Source of the DNA: Brassica napus
Lineage: Eukaryota; Streptophyta; Magnoliopsida; Brassicales; Brassicaceae
Direction of reading: 5' to 3'
Assembly (NCBI RefSeq): GCF_020379485.1
Contig: NC_063452.1
Coordinates: forward strand, 57,371,338 to 57,435,337
DNA length: 64,000 nucleotides
Part shown: positions 22,828 through 33,990 of the stretch, in pieces
Layout of the letters: every line of letters starts with the position of its first letter
How positions within the stretch are numbered: position 1 is the stretch's first letter
Notes under the pieces: model-generated
What the model was told of the DNA's origin: nothing
Databases searched by the model: none
The model's input: the letters and a program-made list of their open reading frames with translations, nothing else
Translations under genes and position numbers: made by a program

Positions 22828-24570
22828 TTTCGGTTCTTGTATTATAAATTCAAAACTTATTTATATATAAAATATTTTGGTTTTGATTTTTTTAGAATTT
22901 TAATTTTATTAATAATTTAAATAATTTCAATTATTTTTTTAATTATATTTTTTTATATTTCTGTAAAATAACGAAATGAAGTAAATTCGTAGCTAATTTT
23001 GTGACTTCTTTACGTCGAAGCTTAACGAGGTTTTTACGAGAAAAGGTTTACAAGGAAATGACGTGGAAAGTTCACGTGGTCTTTACGAGGAAAGCTGTCA
23101 AGGTATTTACGTTTACTTTACGAGTATTTACTTTCAAGTTATTTACGTGGGTTTTACGAGGAACGGCTTTCGAGGTATTTACGAGGAAATTTAGCGACGT
23201 CGTTACGTTGAAGCTTTACGTGGTCTTTACGACGAAATATTCTTCTTTGCTTTTACGGCGAAATTATTTCCTCGCTATGTTACGACGAATTAGCGTGGAT
23301 ATATGCGTTACGACAAACGTATAACGACGAAACGGGTTTCCTCGCTAATTACTCGTAACACTGATTTTACGACGAAATCACGAGGAAAACTGCCCTCGTA
23401 AAACTTGTGTTTTCTTGTAGTGAATTATTAATCGCACATTTTGTTATTAGTAATTTAAAATTGTTGCTATAAAAGATATAAATGATAAAAAAAAAATTAT
23501 ATGAGTGGAAAGCATCATTTAATAGATTAATATTAAAATATACTATATATTTGTTAATATTATTTAGATTTAATTATTTACTATATCAAATAGAAAAAAT
23601 ATTGTTTGGATTAATAAAATTTAATTATATGTCCACATCAATTTAATTATATACGTAATAGCTACTGATATTTTGAATTATTAAATATATATTTATTATT
23701 TCATATATGTAAAAAAATATAATACATAAAATAATTTCTATATAATATTCATTCCGCGCAAGGCGCGGATCTTAACCTATTGTTGGTAGGAAAATTAACT
23801 GAACTTTCTTTTGGTTTATAAATTGTTGTGGATTCTTTGTGTGATTCAGTGGCAACCTAGTGGGAGAATCTAAAGAAACTGATGTTGAAGTCGCCACCCC
23901 TGAGGATTATGAATTGATCGCACGGGTCTGTCTATGTGCTCTACTCATCCATTATTTAGAAACTTCAACTTCATTGGAATCGTTACTATATATATTCCAT
24001 AAAACGTGTGTTTTGCTTTTAAAAACAGCTGGAAGCACTGGGATTTGAGAGAGGTGATGCAGAGGTGGCGTACTTCGCCTCCAACAAGAACGTACAAGAG
24101 GCTGCAAACCAACTTCTCAGTGACAAGCACGAGCCTCGACGAGAATGACACCAACTAAACCATGAGTTTCTTTATTGGCTATCTCGTAGTGGTTGCATAT
24201 CTTTTTTTCTATCGAGAACCAAATGTCATTGTTCTGTAACCTGGTTTCTTTTGCTCTGGTTACACAGTTGGAATACTGTGGTTCTTTTTCTTTTGTTGTT
24301 GTGAAAGTTAACTTGGAATACTTTTCCAGATGATTACAGATACACGCCTAAATGATTTGTTTTTTTTTTTTTTTTTGTTTAAGTAAAGATGGAATTAGAG
24401 CACCACATCTATAGAAATTTATATACTTTCAGATGATTATGTACTGCTTCTAATCTAATAATGATAAACAACCTTAAATAGATAGAATGGAATGATAAGC
24501 CAAATAATTACATTTTAAAACCTAAAACTAAAAGAGAAAGCGGGAAAAGAAACATAGGTCACCAGATTAG

Positions 24571-24630
24571 CACGTGTCAAGCTCGTATTGGATGGTTAGA
24601 GAAATAATTATCGGAGGCAGGCTATATAAA
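24571..24630 (+). promoter_or_regulatory. Promoter of RAD23 copy 3 (G-box, TATA box)
   Basis: CACGTG at 24571-24576 and GCTATATAAA at 24621-24630, followed by the shared leader. The spacing between the two elements is the same as in copy 2. Confidence 0.65.
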
Positions 24631-24816
24631 CCATGTGAAGGAGGTAACGTAGTGAAGGCGAGCGTATAAGTTGAGTCGTTTTCTTCTTCTCCTTTCTCGT
24701 CGCCACTCTCCTACTTACCCGCTTCTTCTTCTCAGCTCGGAAGGCGATTCAGCGAAACAGAGTCTCGCCGTTTTTCTCGAACTTGAATCTTCTTCGGCTC
24801 TTCGGTGAACGAGAAG

Positions 24817-26935
24817 ATGAAGATATTTGTCAAAACTCTGAAGGGTGATCGCTTCGAGATCCAAGTCAACCCCGAGGATTCGGTACGTAGATTCTCAAGA
24901 ATCTTTGCTCAAACCGTTTCTTTGCACAGTTGAGATTCATATACGATCCCTCTTACTTGATTGCCAAGTTAGTGTTGAGTCATGTGCTCTTTCAGTGTGA
25001 ACTCTGATACGCAAAGCTGCTTGTATGGTTTCGTTTTCTCAAATCGTTCCTTGGGAAAGTTGAGTTTCCATATATAGGGTAGGAGGTAGTTCGTTCGATT
25101 TCTTGTTCATTACGGTAGAAGATTGATCACTCTTTCTTGATCGGCACGTTAATAACTTTAGTTGGTTTCTATAAAGAGTAATACTCTAGATTCTTGAACC
25201 ATGTGCTCTTTCGTCAATGTGAACTCTGATACGCTAAGTTGCTTGTAAGGTTTCGTTTCTTAGATCCATGCGTCTCCTCTGTCTTTGATATATGTGAGCG
25301 TGATTAGGTTACTGATGTGAAGAAGAACATAGAAACGGTGCTGGGAGTTCCTTCTGCAGAACAAGGGCTTATTCATAAAGGGAAAGTGCTTAAAGATGAA
25401 ACAACATTAGAGGCTAACAACGTTTCCGAGAAAAGCATTATTGCCGTCATGAAGGTGTGTACTCTTACTTTTAGGTAAAGGGTAGTGAAAGTGTCTGTTT
25501 CTAGAGTTTAGCTTATTGATCTGTGCTCGGGTGAGCTTATGATGCAGAGAAAACCTGCATCTACCGGAACGTCTACCTCATCTGCTAGCCTTAAACCTCA
25601 GGTAAGTTGGTATCATTGGTTATCATTTAACCTAAGTTTCTTATACCTTTTGCATCTTTGATTCTGAAGTGAACCGTTATGTTTCTCAACTACGTCTATC
25701 TTTGTGTTTACTGAGTTATAATAATAACTTGAGATTTGATTTAGGTCCATGCAGCGCATCCTTCTTCAGCTGCATCAAATGTGAGCTATGAAAGTATTCC
25801 AGAGACTGACATTCAGCAGATTCTTGAGATTGTCAGTGGAACCTGGAGCCGTGAAGCGGTTGCCTATGCAATCTATTTTGCATCTAATGACCTTGATAAA
25901 GCTGTGGAATATCTGTACTTTGTGAGTTTCTTCAGAACTTTAAAAGTGTGTGCCATAGTAAGGGAATGTGTAGTTTTAAGACTGATCATAAGTTATTTCT
26001 TAAAAGGGGCTCCCGGTGCAGAGTGAAGATCCTTACACAACGGAGGTAACACACTAAATTTGTTGAAGGAAAAGGGTATGTGTAATCTGAATACTGAGAA
26101 TGAAAATTGAAAAGGGCACACAGGAGCATACTCAAGAACCTGAAGCTCCCCAAGATGCAGTCCAAGAATGGTCACTTGATATCTTGCGCAACACTCCAGA
26201 GGTATAGACCTGTTCCTGTTTCTTACTTAGAAAGATCAAAATAGAGAGTGGTGATTGAATTGGTGGAAATCTAACTAGTTGTTTTTGTACGTTGTGACAA
26301 CTAGTTTGAGTATCTACGAGCTATGGTCCAGTCAGATCCTAGTCTCCTAGAGGTAAAACCAAAAATGCAACAAGGAAAAAGGGAATAATGCAAACGCTTT
26401 ATTATGCTCAAGTTTTTTTTTGGTTTTTGTTGAATCTTTGCTTGCTGCAGGATATTCTATAGGTGACAGAGGAACAAAATCCGCAATTGGTTCAGTTTAT
26501 TCTAGACAACAAAGCAGACTTCTTACGCTTAGTACTGGAGCAGCCTCAGGAACCAAACAACGGAGGAGATAGGTACGAAACTTACCATAAATGTTATATA
26601 TTAATTAGTAAAATGATATAGAAATTAGTAAAATGATATAGAAATTAACTGAGCTTTCTTGTGGATTCTTTGTCGTTGTTGTGTGATTCAGTGGCAACCA
26701 AGTGGGAGAGTCTGAAGAAACCCAAGTTGATCAGACTGAAGCAGACCAAACCAACAAACCAAACAACGGAGGAGATGGGTACAAAATTTAACCATAATTA
26801 ATGTTGGTACGTAGTAAAAATGATACAGAATTTAACTAGCTGTCTTGTGGATTATTTGTTGTTGTTGTGTGATTCAGCGCCAACCAAGTGGGAGAGTCTG
26901 AGGAAACCGAAGTTGAAACGACAAAGGATGCATAA
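24817..26935 (+). pseudogene. RAD23: RAD23-like copy 3: nonsense codon and lost UBA2
   Basis: Exons: 24817-24882, 25308-25454, 25548-25601, 25745-25921, 26007-26045, 26124-26201, 26305-26352, 26451-26572, 26692-26778 and 26878-26935. UBL ([10 protein letters not shown]), UBA1 (SIPETDIQQILEIVSGTWSR) and the start of XPCB are intact. The XPCB exon then has an in-frame TAG at 26460-26462 (DIL-stop), where copies 1 and 4 encode DFVEML and DFLLML. The last linker exon runs into RWP-RK-derived DNA at about 26912 and stops at TAA 26933-26935, so UBA2 is absent. A truncated product with UBL and UBA1 but no proteasome-protective UBA2 could still be made. All splice sites look normal. Confidence 0.82.
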
Positions 26936-27070
26936 GCAAAAGCCCGTGTTGAAGCAGAGATTGAAAGCCTTGAGAAACAAATTAGTGAGATCTAAGTGAT
27001 TTTTTTTTTTTGATGTTGCAAAAGTATACTTAGAATATTTTTCCAGATAATCATAATTACACGCGTAAGT
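26912..27070 (+). pseudogene. Terminal exon and 3' flank of an RWP-RK gene fused to RAD23 copy 3
   Basis: ACAAAGGATGCATAAGCAAA and the following 70 bases align with the coiled-coil end of the RWP-RK gene exon 4 (2267-2345). Codons for the KARVEAEIESLEKQISEI-type sequence are recognisable. The flank (ATATTTTTCCAGAT, ACACGCGTAAGTGATTTG) continues the match into the RWP-RK 3' flank (2410-2460). A C-to-T change makes CAA a TAA stop. The source gene copy itself is not present here. Confidence 0.78.
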
Positions 27071-27170
27071 GATTTGTTTTTTTTTTTGGATGAAATATAT
27101 ATGTTCAGATGATTATATACTTGCTTGTAATAATGATAAACTACCTTAAATAGATGGAATATTTGCATGA

Positions 27171-28493
27171 CTAGTGTTAACCCCGTGCTTCGCACGAATC
27201 ATAATGACTGTATTTAAAATTATTTGATAACAAAACTGTAATTTTTGAATTATCAATAAAAATGATTATACTAATTAAATATTCTATAGATATGGATAAT
27301 AATTGTATCTAAAATAGTTGCATCAAACAAAGAGGTTGTAAATGGCAAAACAATATTTTTATGTTGTTTTAAAATAGATATATATGGAAAGTATTTTATG
27401 TTTAAAATTTGGTATATATATACCAACACATAAAAAATATAGTTAAAATTACTATATTTGATTCATTAATTTTTATTTGTATTTTCTTGTAAATAAATCT
27501 TCCATTAAGTTATACATTTTTATTTTAAATACAAAGAGCCCAAAATTATGATAAATTATGATAAAATATAATAAAAATATATACTTATTGTTTATGATAT
27601 TTTGAGACCTAATATAAAGAGTGAGACTCAATAGAAAATCAATTATGAAAAATAATGTATATATATTTAAATGCTACAATAAACAGATATAAGATTTTTC
27701 TCACAATTGTTCTCAAACACGTTCATCATCTTCCAAGTTCTAAAAACACATGTATATTATTTTTAATGTCTACACTTTTTTCATTGTTCTGTTTCTAATT
27801 ATTAAAGTAGCAAACATTTACTTAGAGCCTTGAACAAAAAATGTATTCGCAGGGAATCCAAATTCTATTTAAAGTTATCTTTTAGAAGAACTGGGATAAT
27901 ACTTTACAAAAATAATACTGATATTCTGTTGTTTTAAAATATTTCTGCAAACTTTTTTTACCATATATTTCTGCAAACTCACGGGTGTACTCCCAATTTC
28001 TTATTTGCAACAATTGAAATAGTAAATAGATAACATAAATTTCCTAAACAGAAGTCACAAAACAGATATTAAAATCAATTTATAAGTAAAAAGAAGTAGA
28101 GAAATACCTTGTTTCCTTCGTAGTTGATAAACTTTTATGTCCCATTCTTTTTGGAGCTTTCAAACAGAAGTATGGTGGAGTTTGAGCCTTTGAAGGGACT
28201 GTGAGAAATTGACAAAAAGGAAGACCAATAAAAGTTAGAAGTTCTTTACTGTTTTGATCGTTTTAAAAAGATTCACAACCATAATATTGAAACTGTGGAA
28301 AGTTAGAGAAGAAGCTATATAGAAAAGAAAACAGTTAGATAAGAAAACGTGGAATGATAATTTTGAGAAATTTTAGGATTTGAGCTAGTTGGATTTTGTA
28401 GAAAATAATATTTTGTTTTTCAAATTCTTTTTTAAAACTTATTCCACATGTCTAAGTTTTATTGATCAGACTTGTGCTTTAGTATACAGAGGA
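27171..28493 (-). mobile_element. Helitron between RAD23 copies 3 and 4
   Basis: Minus-strand 5' end TCCTCTGTATACTAAAGCAC (from 28493). The 3' end is a CGTGC-GAA-GCACG hairpin, a spacer and CTAG (27171-27174). The flanks are A (27170) and T (28494). Excision restores GCATGA|TAAGATAAATAAC, matching GAATGATAAGCCAAATAATTAC upstream of copy 3. It is 1,323 bp, has no helicase gene and belongs to a different family from the other two Helitrons. Confidence 0.85.
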
Positions 28494-28586
28494 TAAGATA
28501 AATAACTACGTTTTAAACCTAAAAACTGAAAGGCGAAGAGGGAAAAGAAAAACGTTGAAAGATAAACACGTAGGTCACCGGATAAA

Positions 28587-28630
28587 CACGTGTCAAAATC
28601 ATATTGGATTTTTAGTGATATAAACCATGT
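28587..28630 (+). promoter_or_regulatory. Promoter of RAD23 copy 4 (G-box, shortened TATA region)
   Basis: CACGTG at 28587-28592 is followed by a TATAAACC motif near 28618. The spacing is shorter than in the other copies because about 25 bases between the two elements are missing. Confidence 0.55.
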
Positions 28631-28787
28631 GAAGGCGGTAACGTACGTACTGAAAGCGAGCGTATAGGTTGGTTCAGTCGTCTCCTTCTCCTTCTCGTCG
28701 TCACTCACCTACTTACCCGTTTCTTCTCAGTTCTCAGCTCGGAAGTTTTCTCGAACTGGAATTTCTCTTTCTTCGGTGAAAGACAAG

Positions 28788-31070
28788 ATGAAGATACTTG
28801 TCAAAACTCTGAAGGGGGCTCGCTTCGAGATCCAAGTCAACCTCGAGGATTCGGTACGTAGATTCTCAAGAATCTTTGCTCAAATCGTTTCTTGGCATTC
28901 ATATCTAGGGTAGGAGGTAGTTCGTTCGATTCCTTGCTCATTACGGTGGAAGATTGATCACGGATTCTTGAAGTTAGTTTTGGTGGTTTCTATAAAGAGT
29001 AATACTCTAGAGTCTTGAATGAGCATGTGATCTTTCGTCAATGTGAATTCTGATAGTGATACGCAAAGATGCTTGTAGGGTTCCGTTTCTTAGATCCAGG
29101 AGTCTCCTCTGTATTGTTTTATTCTGCTTTCGTTAATTAGCTGATTAACTGATGGTTATGTACGTACAATATATATTGTGATCAGGTTGGTGATGTGAAG
29201 AAGAACATAGAGACCGTGATGGGAGTTACTGCATATCCTGCTGCAGAACAAGTGCTTATTCACAAAGGGAAAGTGCTTAAAGATGAAACAACGGTAGAGG
29301 CTAACAACGTTTCCGAGAAAAGCGTTATTGGCGTTATAAAGGTGTGTGCTTAGGGTTTAGGTAAAATGGTAACGAAAGTTTATATGGTCTAGAGTTTAGC
29401 TTATTGATCTTGTGCATGGTTGGGCTTATAAATGTAGAAAAAACCTGCATCTACTGGAACGTCTACTGCATCTGCTAGCCTTACTGCTCTGGTGAGTTGA
29501 TTCTATTGTTATCATCTAACCTAAAGATTCTTGTACCTTTTGCATCTTTTTATTCTGAAGTGAATGCAGACTGTTATGTTTCTCAACTATGTCTACCTTG
29601 TGTTTAATGAATGATAATAGCTTGAGATTTGATTTAGGTTCATGCAGCGCATCCTTCTTCAACTGCAACTGAGACTCCTGTAACTCCTACTGAACCTGCT
29701 TGGGATGCTGCATCAAATGGGAACTATGAAAGTATTTCAGAGAGTAACATTCAGCAGATTCTTGAGATGGTCCGTGGAGCCTGGAGCCGTGAAGCGGTTG
29801 CCTATGCACTCTGTTTGGCATATAATGACCTTGATAAAGCTTTGGAATATATTTACTTTGTGAGTTCTTCTTCAGAACCATGTGCCCATATATTGTAAGT
29901 TAATGTGGAGTTTGAAGACTGATAAGTTTTTCTTAAAAAAGGGTATCCCGGTGCAGAGTGAAGATCATTACACAACGGAGGTAAATACATTAAATTTGTT
30001 GAAGCAAAAGGGTATGTGTAACCTGAAGACTGAGAATAAAATGTAATGAAAAGGGCACACAGGAGCAAACTCAAGAACCTGAAGAAACAGACCTAGAATG
30101 GTCACTTGATTCCTTGCGCCACACTCCAGAGGTATTGAGCTGTTTCCAGTTCTTCCTCTTAAGATCAAAGGAGATAGAGATGATTAAATTGGTGGAGATC
30201 TAACTAGTTTTTTTTTGGTACGTTGTGACAACTAGTTTGAGTATCTACGACCTCTGGTGCAATCAGACCCTAGTCTCCTAATGGTAAAAGCCAAAAATGC
30301 AACAAAAGAAAAAGGGAATGCAAATGATTTATTATGCGAAGTTTTTTATTCTGTTTTGTTGGATCTTGCTGCAGGATTTCTTACTGATGCTAAAGAAACA
30401 AAATCCGCCATTCTTTCGGTTGATTCAAGACAACAAAGCAGACTTCTTACGCTTATTATTGGAGCAGCCTCAGGAACCAAACAACGGAGGAGATAGGTAC
30501 GGAACTTAAAAGCCATAATGTTAGTAGTAAAATGATATAGAAATTAACTGATCTTTCTTGTGGATCTTTGTTGTTGTTGTCGTGTGATTCAGCGGCAACC
30601 AAGTGGGAGAGTCTGAAGAAACCAAAGTTGAGGAACTCCAAGCAGACAAAACCAACAACCCAAACAACGAAGGAGATGGGTACAAACTTTACCATAATTA
30701 ATGTTAGTAGTAAAATGAACTGAGCTTTCTTTTGAGTTTAAGTTCTTGTGGATTGTTTGTTGTTGTGTGATTCAGTGGCAACCAAGTTGGAGAGTCTAAA
30801 GATACCGAAGTTGAAGTCGCCACCCCTGAGGATTATGAATTGATCGAACGGGTCTGGTCTATGTGTTCTACTCTTGGTTTCTTAGAAAATTCAACTTCAT
30901 TTGGATTCGTTACTATATTCATAATACGTGTGTTTTTGCTATAAAAACAGCTGGAAGCATTGGGATTTGAGAGAGGTGATGCGGCGGTGGCGTACTTCGC
31001 TTGCAACAGGAACGTCCAAGTGGCTGCTAACCATCTTCTCGGTTACAAGCACGAGTCTCGACGAGAATAG
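28788..31070 (+). CDS. RAD23: RAD23-like UV excision repair / ubiquitin shuttle protein, copy 4 (intact)
   Basis: Eleven exons: 28788-28853, 29186-29341, 29438-29491, 29638-29859, 29942-29980, 30063-30131, 30236-30283, 30375-30496, 30593-30679, 30776-30851 and 30951-31070. They give 352 aa with no stop. UBL ([10 protein letters not shown]) has three extra residues (AYP) in exon 2. UBA1 is [20 protein letters not shown] to [12 protein letters not shown] is [14 protein letters not shown] to [17 protein letters not shown]2 is [19 protein letters not shown]. It is expected to bring polyubiquitinated clients to the proteasome and to bind the XPC-type damage sensor. The UBL-UBA1 linker keeps the intron that copy 1 has lost, so this copy is closer to the ancestral structure. 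Confidence 0.88.
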
Positions 31071-32244
31071 CACCACTAAACCAAACTCTCTCTCGATATG
31101 AGTTTCTTTCTTGGCTTGTAGTGGTTACATCATCTATTTTTCTATCGAAAACTAAATGTCTTCTTTTGTAACGTTGTTTCTTTTGTTCTAGTTACACAAA
31201 GTTGGGGTGATTGATTGATGTGTATACTATACTACCTTTCCTTACCAAAAAAAAAAAAAAATCATTTCCAATTTAGTCTTGATTCTTTGCAGCTTTCATA
31301 TGACCTTGTACTGACTAAGGAAACAAAAAAGGAATAAATAATTGTTTAGTTGTTTATTGGATTTGATCAGTGACACGAGTTACCATAGATTAAGTTTGAG
31401 TTAGGCTTGTAACTCAAAAATGTTACCAATCATGCAATAAATCTAGCTTTTTAATTTTAGGTTTGATTTAAGATGTATTATACTTGAGTTACACTTTTGA
31501 CTTAGCCCCTTTATAAATTTTCTAACTCAAAACATAAACCTACATCAACCTAAATCCCATGTTTTAGAAGTTGAGTTACAAATTTGGTTGATTTTTTTGT
31601 TTAAAAAAAATCAGGAAAAAACCTTTTACAAAATTATATATCCTGAAGAAATAAGATACAAATGTAGATTTGGGAATATTGGTGATGGGGGAGGAATCGA
31701 GTGGGAGAAGAATTAATTTTGATGATTAAAATCTTATTTTAATATTTCTTTTTAATTAGAATAAAGTAATATTTATTTGTTTCATTTTAAGATTTTATAA
31801 ATTATTATTTTTAGTGAATATATCTTTCATGATAGTCAACATTATGTAATAATTTTTTTTCAAATCTTCTATATAATACTTAAAAAATTATATATACTGA
31901 AAATTCTTTTTCAAACTTTTTAAACTTATTTAAAATAAATTTTATTTTCCTTTTTATTTATTTTAAAAAGAGTTTAATAAAAAAAAATATTTATCAGTAT
32001 ATATATATAATTATTTTATTCAAAACTCATACTACAACTTATACATAAAAAATATTACCAGTCATAAGTTTTAATAAAATGATAACTTTTATTTTTACTG
32101 TAAAATTTACCATATAAACTTACAGTTTATACCACATACTTTTTACATCGAGCTACAAATCATACTGTAATTCAATTTTAATACTACGTGTCACCGGTCG
32201 GAACCAAGCTAACGATGGGAGGAAGAATACGAGAAGTAAATATT
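31071..32244. other. AT-rich intergenic region
   Basis: It starts with the 3' flank of RAD23 copy 4, ends with poly-A/T-rich DNA, and has no supported gene. The stretch 31330-31580 contains GAGTTAC/GTAACTC-type motifs repeated several times in both orientations, with no clear ends. Confidence 0.45.
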
Positions 32245-32548
32245 CTTTTTTTGGTAGGAATATGGGAGAATGACTCCTAATTTATTTAAAAAAGAAACTC
32301 AAACTTCAGCTTACAAGACGAGTTTGTCGTGGCCGCAACGGTCCAGCAACATCCTCATGAACTAAAACAGCGACCTCAATCAATGCCACAACAAAACTAT
32401 GAAAACCAAACGGAAGAGAAAATGCAAGGGTAGCCAAACCATCAGCTAAGCGGTTTGTTTCCCTATAAACATGAACGAATCGGACCAGCCAGTTCCTTGT
32501 CAAGAAGCCATGGCACAAGCGTACCAGGAAAGACAGCGGATGAGTATC

Positions 32549-33979
32549 TGATGATTGGAGTTTTCAAGCTCCTAAGACAAATGTTGTAGTATAGTGATTG
32601 TCGAACCAGTTCTGAGGGATATCAAAGCACCGAGAATGCAAGTACTCACTTAATCTAAGTGCAACCAATGATTTAAATGGTTTTAAACTACTACTAATAC
32701 TAGAAAGCAACTACAGAATGATACTTTCTTGACTAAGGGAAAACAGAACTCATGGGCATAGGGATTAGACCTTGGGTGATCAATTTTCGAACTAAAGATG
32801 GCAAATGATCAATCAAACTATTGACCTTAAGCCTAGACACAATTCTAAGCAGGCTCTATGTTTAGATAAATGCTCATTTGCTAACATATCTCAAACATAA
32901 AATGTCTTTGGTTGAATAATATGAAAGCAATCATTACTAACAAGTCTATTAGCTATTTTAGCACCTTTAACAACAAATGTCTTTGGCAAAGTATATTAAA
33001 AGCCTAGGAGAGTTGTCTCAGGCATTTCATCAAACACCTTTTGGGTGGGAAATGCCTATCGATCAACTTTTAAGTGGCCAACTCAGAAGATGCATTATGA
33101 ATCCTCTACTAGCAAGGAACAAGAATGATCTACACTAAAACATCCTAGAACTAACCTAATCACCCTTAATCTCCCTAACCCATGAATTCAAAAGGTGATT
33201 ACTCACTAATCTCCATGATTCCTCTTAAATCCATATTGGATTTCAGATTAATCATGTAGAGAAATAGATAAGAAATCAACAAGAACACAAAATGAAAGCA
33301 ATAAAATCTGAATCAAAAGAAGTTTTACTAGTTGTTCTCTCAGAAAAGAGATTTCTTCTCCAATCACTTACAAAAGTACTTAACTTAGGTTTTGGCAATG
33401 TAAAACAACAAAAAAAATGACCGAAAGGCCCCTGAAATAACATAAAAATCGTCCAAGCAAAACACGCGGAGCGACCTAGCATAGTCGCTTCCGACGCGTT
33501 TCTTCATGTCTCGCCCCGTCAAAACGCGAGTGACTTGAGCTGGTCGCTCTGGCTGGTCGCTCTGGCTGGAGCGACTTGAGATAGTCGCTCTGGCTGGGAG
33601 CGACCTTGGTAGGTCGCTCTGAGAGGTCGTTCCAGGATGCTCGAACATGGTGGATATGTCTCTAGTAAATTGGTCTTAACTCCTTCATTACATCTTCAAA
33701 TGACTTGAAACCACTTCCATTAGAAAGCTAACTCAATTTGATGTGTCTCCACAAAATTTTAGCAACAGAAGATTTCTCTAAAGGCTCCATCCATGCTCAT
33801 CTTTCACCCCATTTTGGATCACAATGCTCCCAAACATCTCAAATCACTCCATGGCACACTCCAACACCTAATAAGGACAATGAATGCAAAATGCAACCTA
33901 GACATGGCTAAATACTAATCTATATGATGAAAATGCACATGAATAAATGGATAAAACAATGTAAATATGCAAGATATCA
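32549..33979 (-). repeat. 3' LTR of the gypsy element
   Basis: 1,431 bp, aligned end to end with 38163-39619. It is shorter mainly because GC-rich GGTCGCTC repeat units are missing near 33480. Confidence 0.9.
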
Positions 33980-33990
33980 ACTCCCCCAAA
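33980..33990 (-). other. Polypurine tract
   Basis: On the minus strand GTTTGGGGGAG(T) directly precedes the TG of the 3' LTR, the position needed to prime plus-strand DNA synthesis. Confidence 0.75.

Larger units (their letters stand above)
18354..23422 (+). mobile_element. CACTA (En/Spm) transposon, internally deleted derivative
   Basis: It starts CACTACAACAAAACACAAG and ends CTTGTGTTTTCTTGTAGTG, with identical AAT triplets outside (18351-18353, 23423-23425). The termini carry many short subterminal repeats built on TTACGAGGAAAT and TTACGACGAAA. Only fragments of the two CACTA genes remain: DUF4216 pieces of the transposase gene and the two ends of the TNPA-type gene. Gene order is the same as in the larger CACTA element at 50751. 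It is non-autonomous. Confidence 0.92.
17729..23780 (+). mobile_element. Non-autonomous Helitron in RAD23 copy 2, itself invaded by a CACTA element
   Basis: The 5' end is TCCCTTATATATTAATTGAG after A (17728). The 3' hairpin CCGCGC-AAG-GCGCGG at 23756-23768 is followed by a short spacer and CCTAT ending at 23780, then T (23781). Removing the insert restores CATATTAA|TGTTGGTAG, which matches the same intron in copy 1 (TAATTAATGTTGGTAG), so the boundaries are firm. Without the nested CACTA (18354-23422) the Helitron is about 980 bp. It shares its 5' 430 bp with the Helitron at 10939-13910. Confidence 0.87.
15602..24148 (+). pseudogene. RAD23: RAD23-like copy 2, disrupted
   Basis: Recognisable exons are 15602-15667 and 16691-16837 (intact UBL), then 16934 onward. 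There the donor GTAAGTTGG of copy 3 reads GCGTGTTGG, and most of UBA1 is deleted; only the KALEYLYF end survives near 17055-17081. An ELPVQFEDP exon (17169-17207) follows, then an exon near 17280-17360 that has lost its CACACAG acceptor. An XPCB exon pair is fused by a deletion (17473-17538). A linker exon starts at 17631 with GNEMQQQ. A 6.05-kb Helitron (17729-23780) sits in the next intron, followed by the last linker exon (23851-23926) and UBA2 (24029-24148). The UBA2 exon is intact. Despite a good promoter and UBL, no full-length product is possible. A truncated UBL-only transcript cannot be excluded. Confidence 0.85.
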
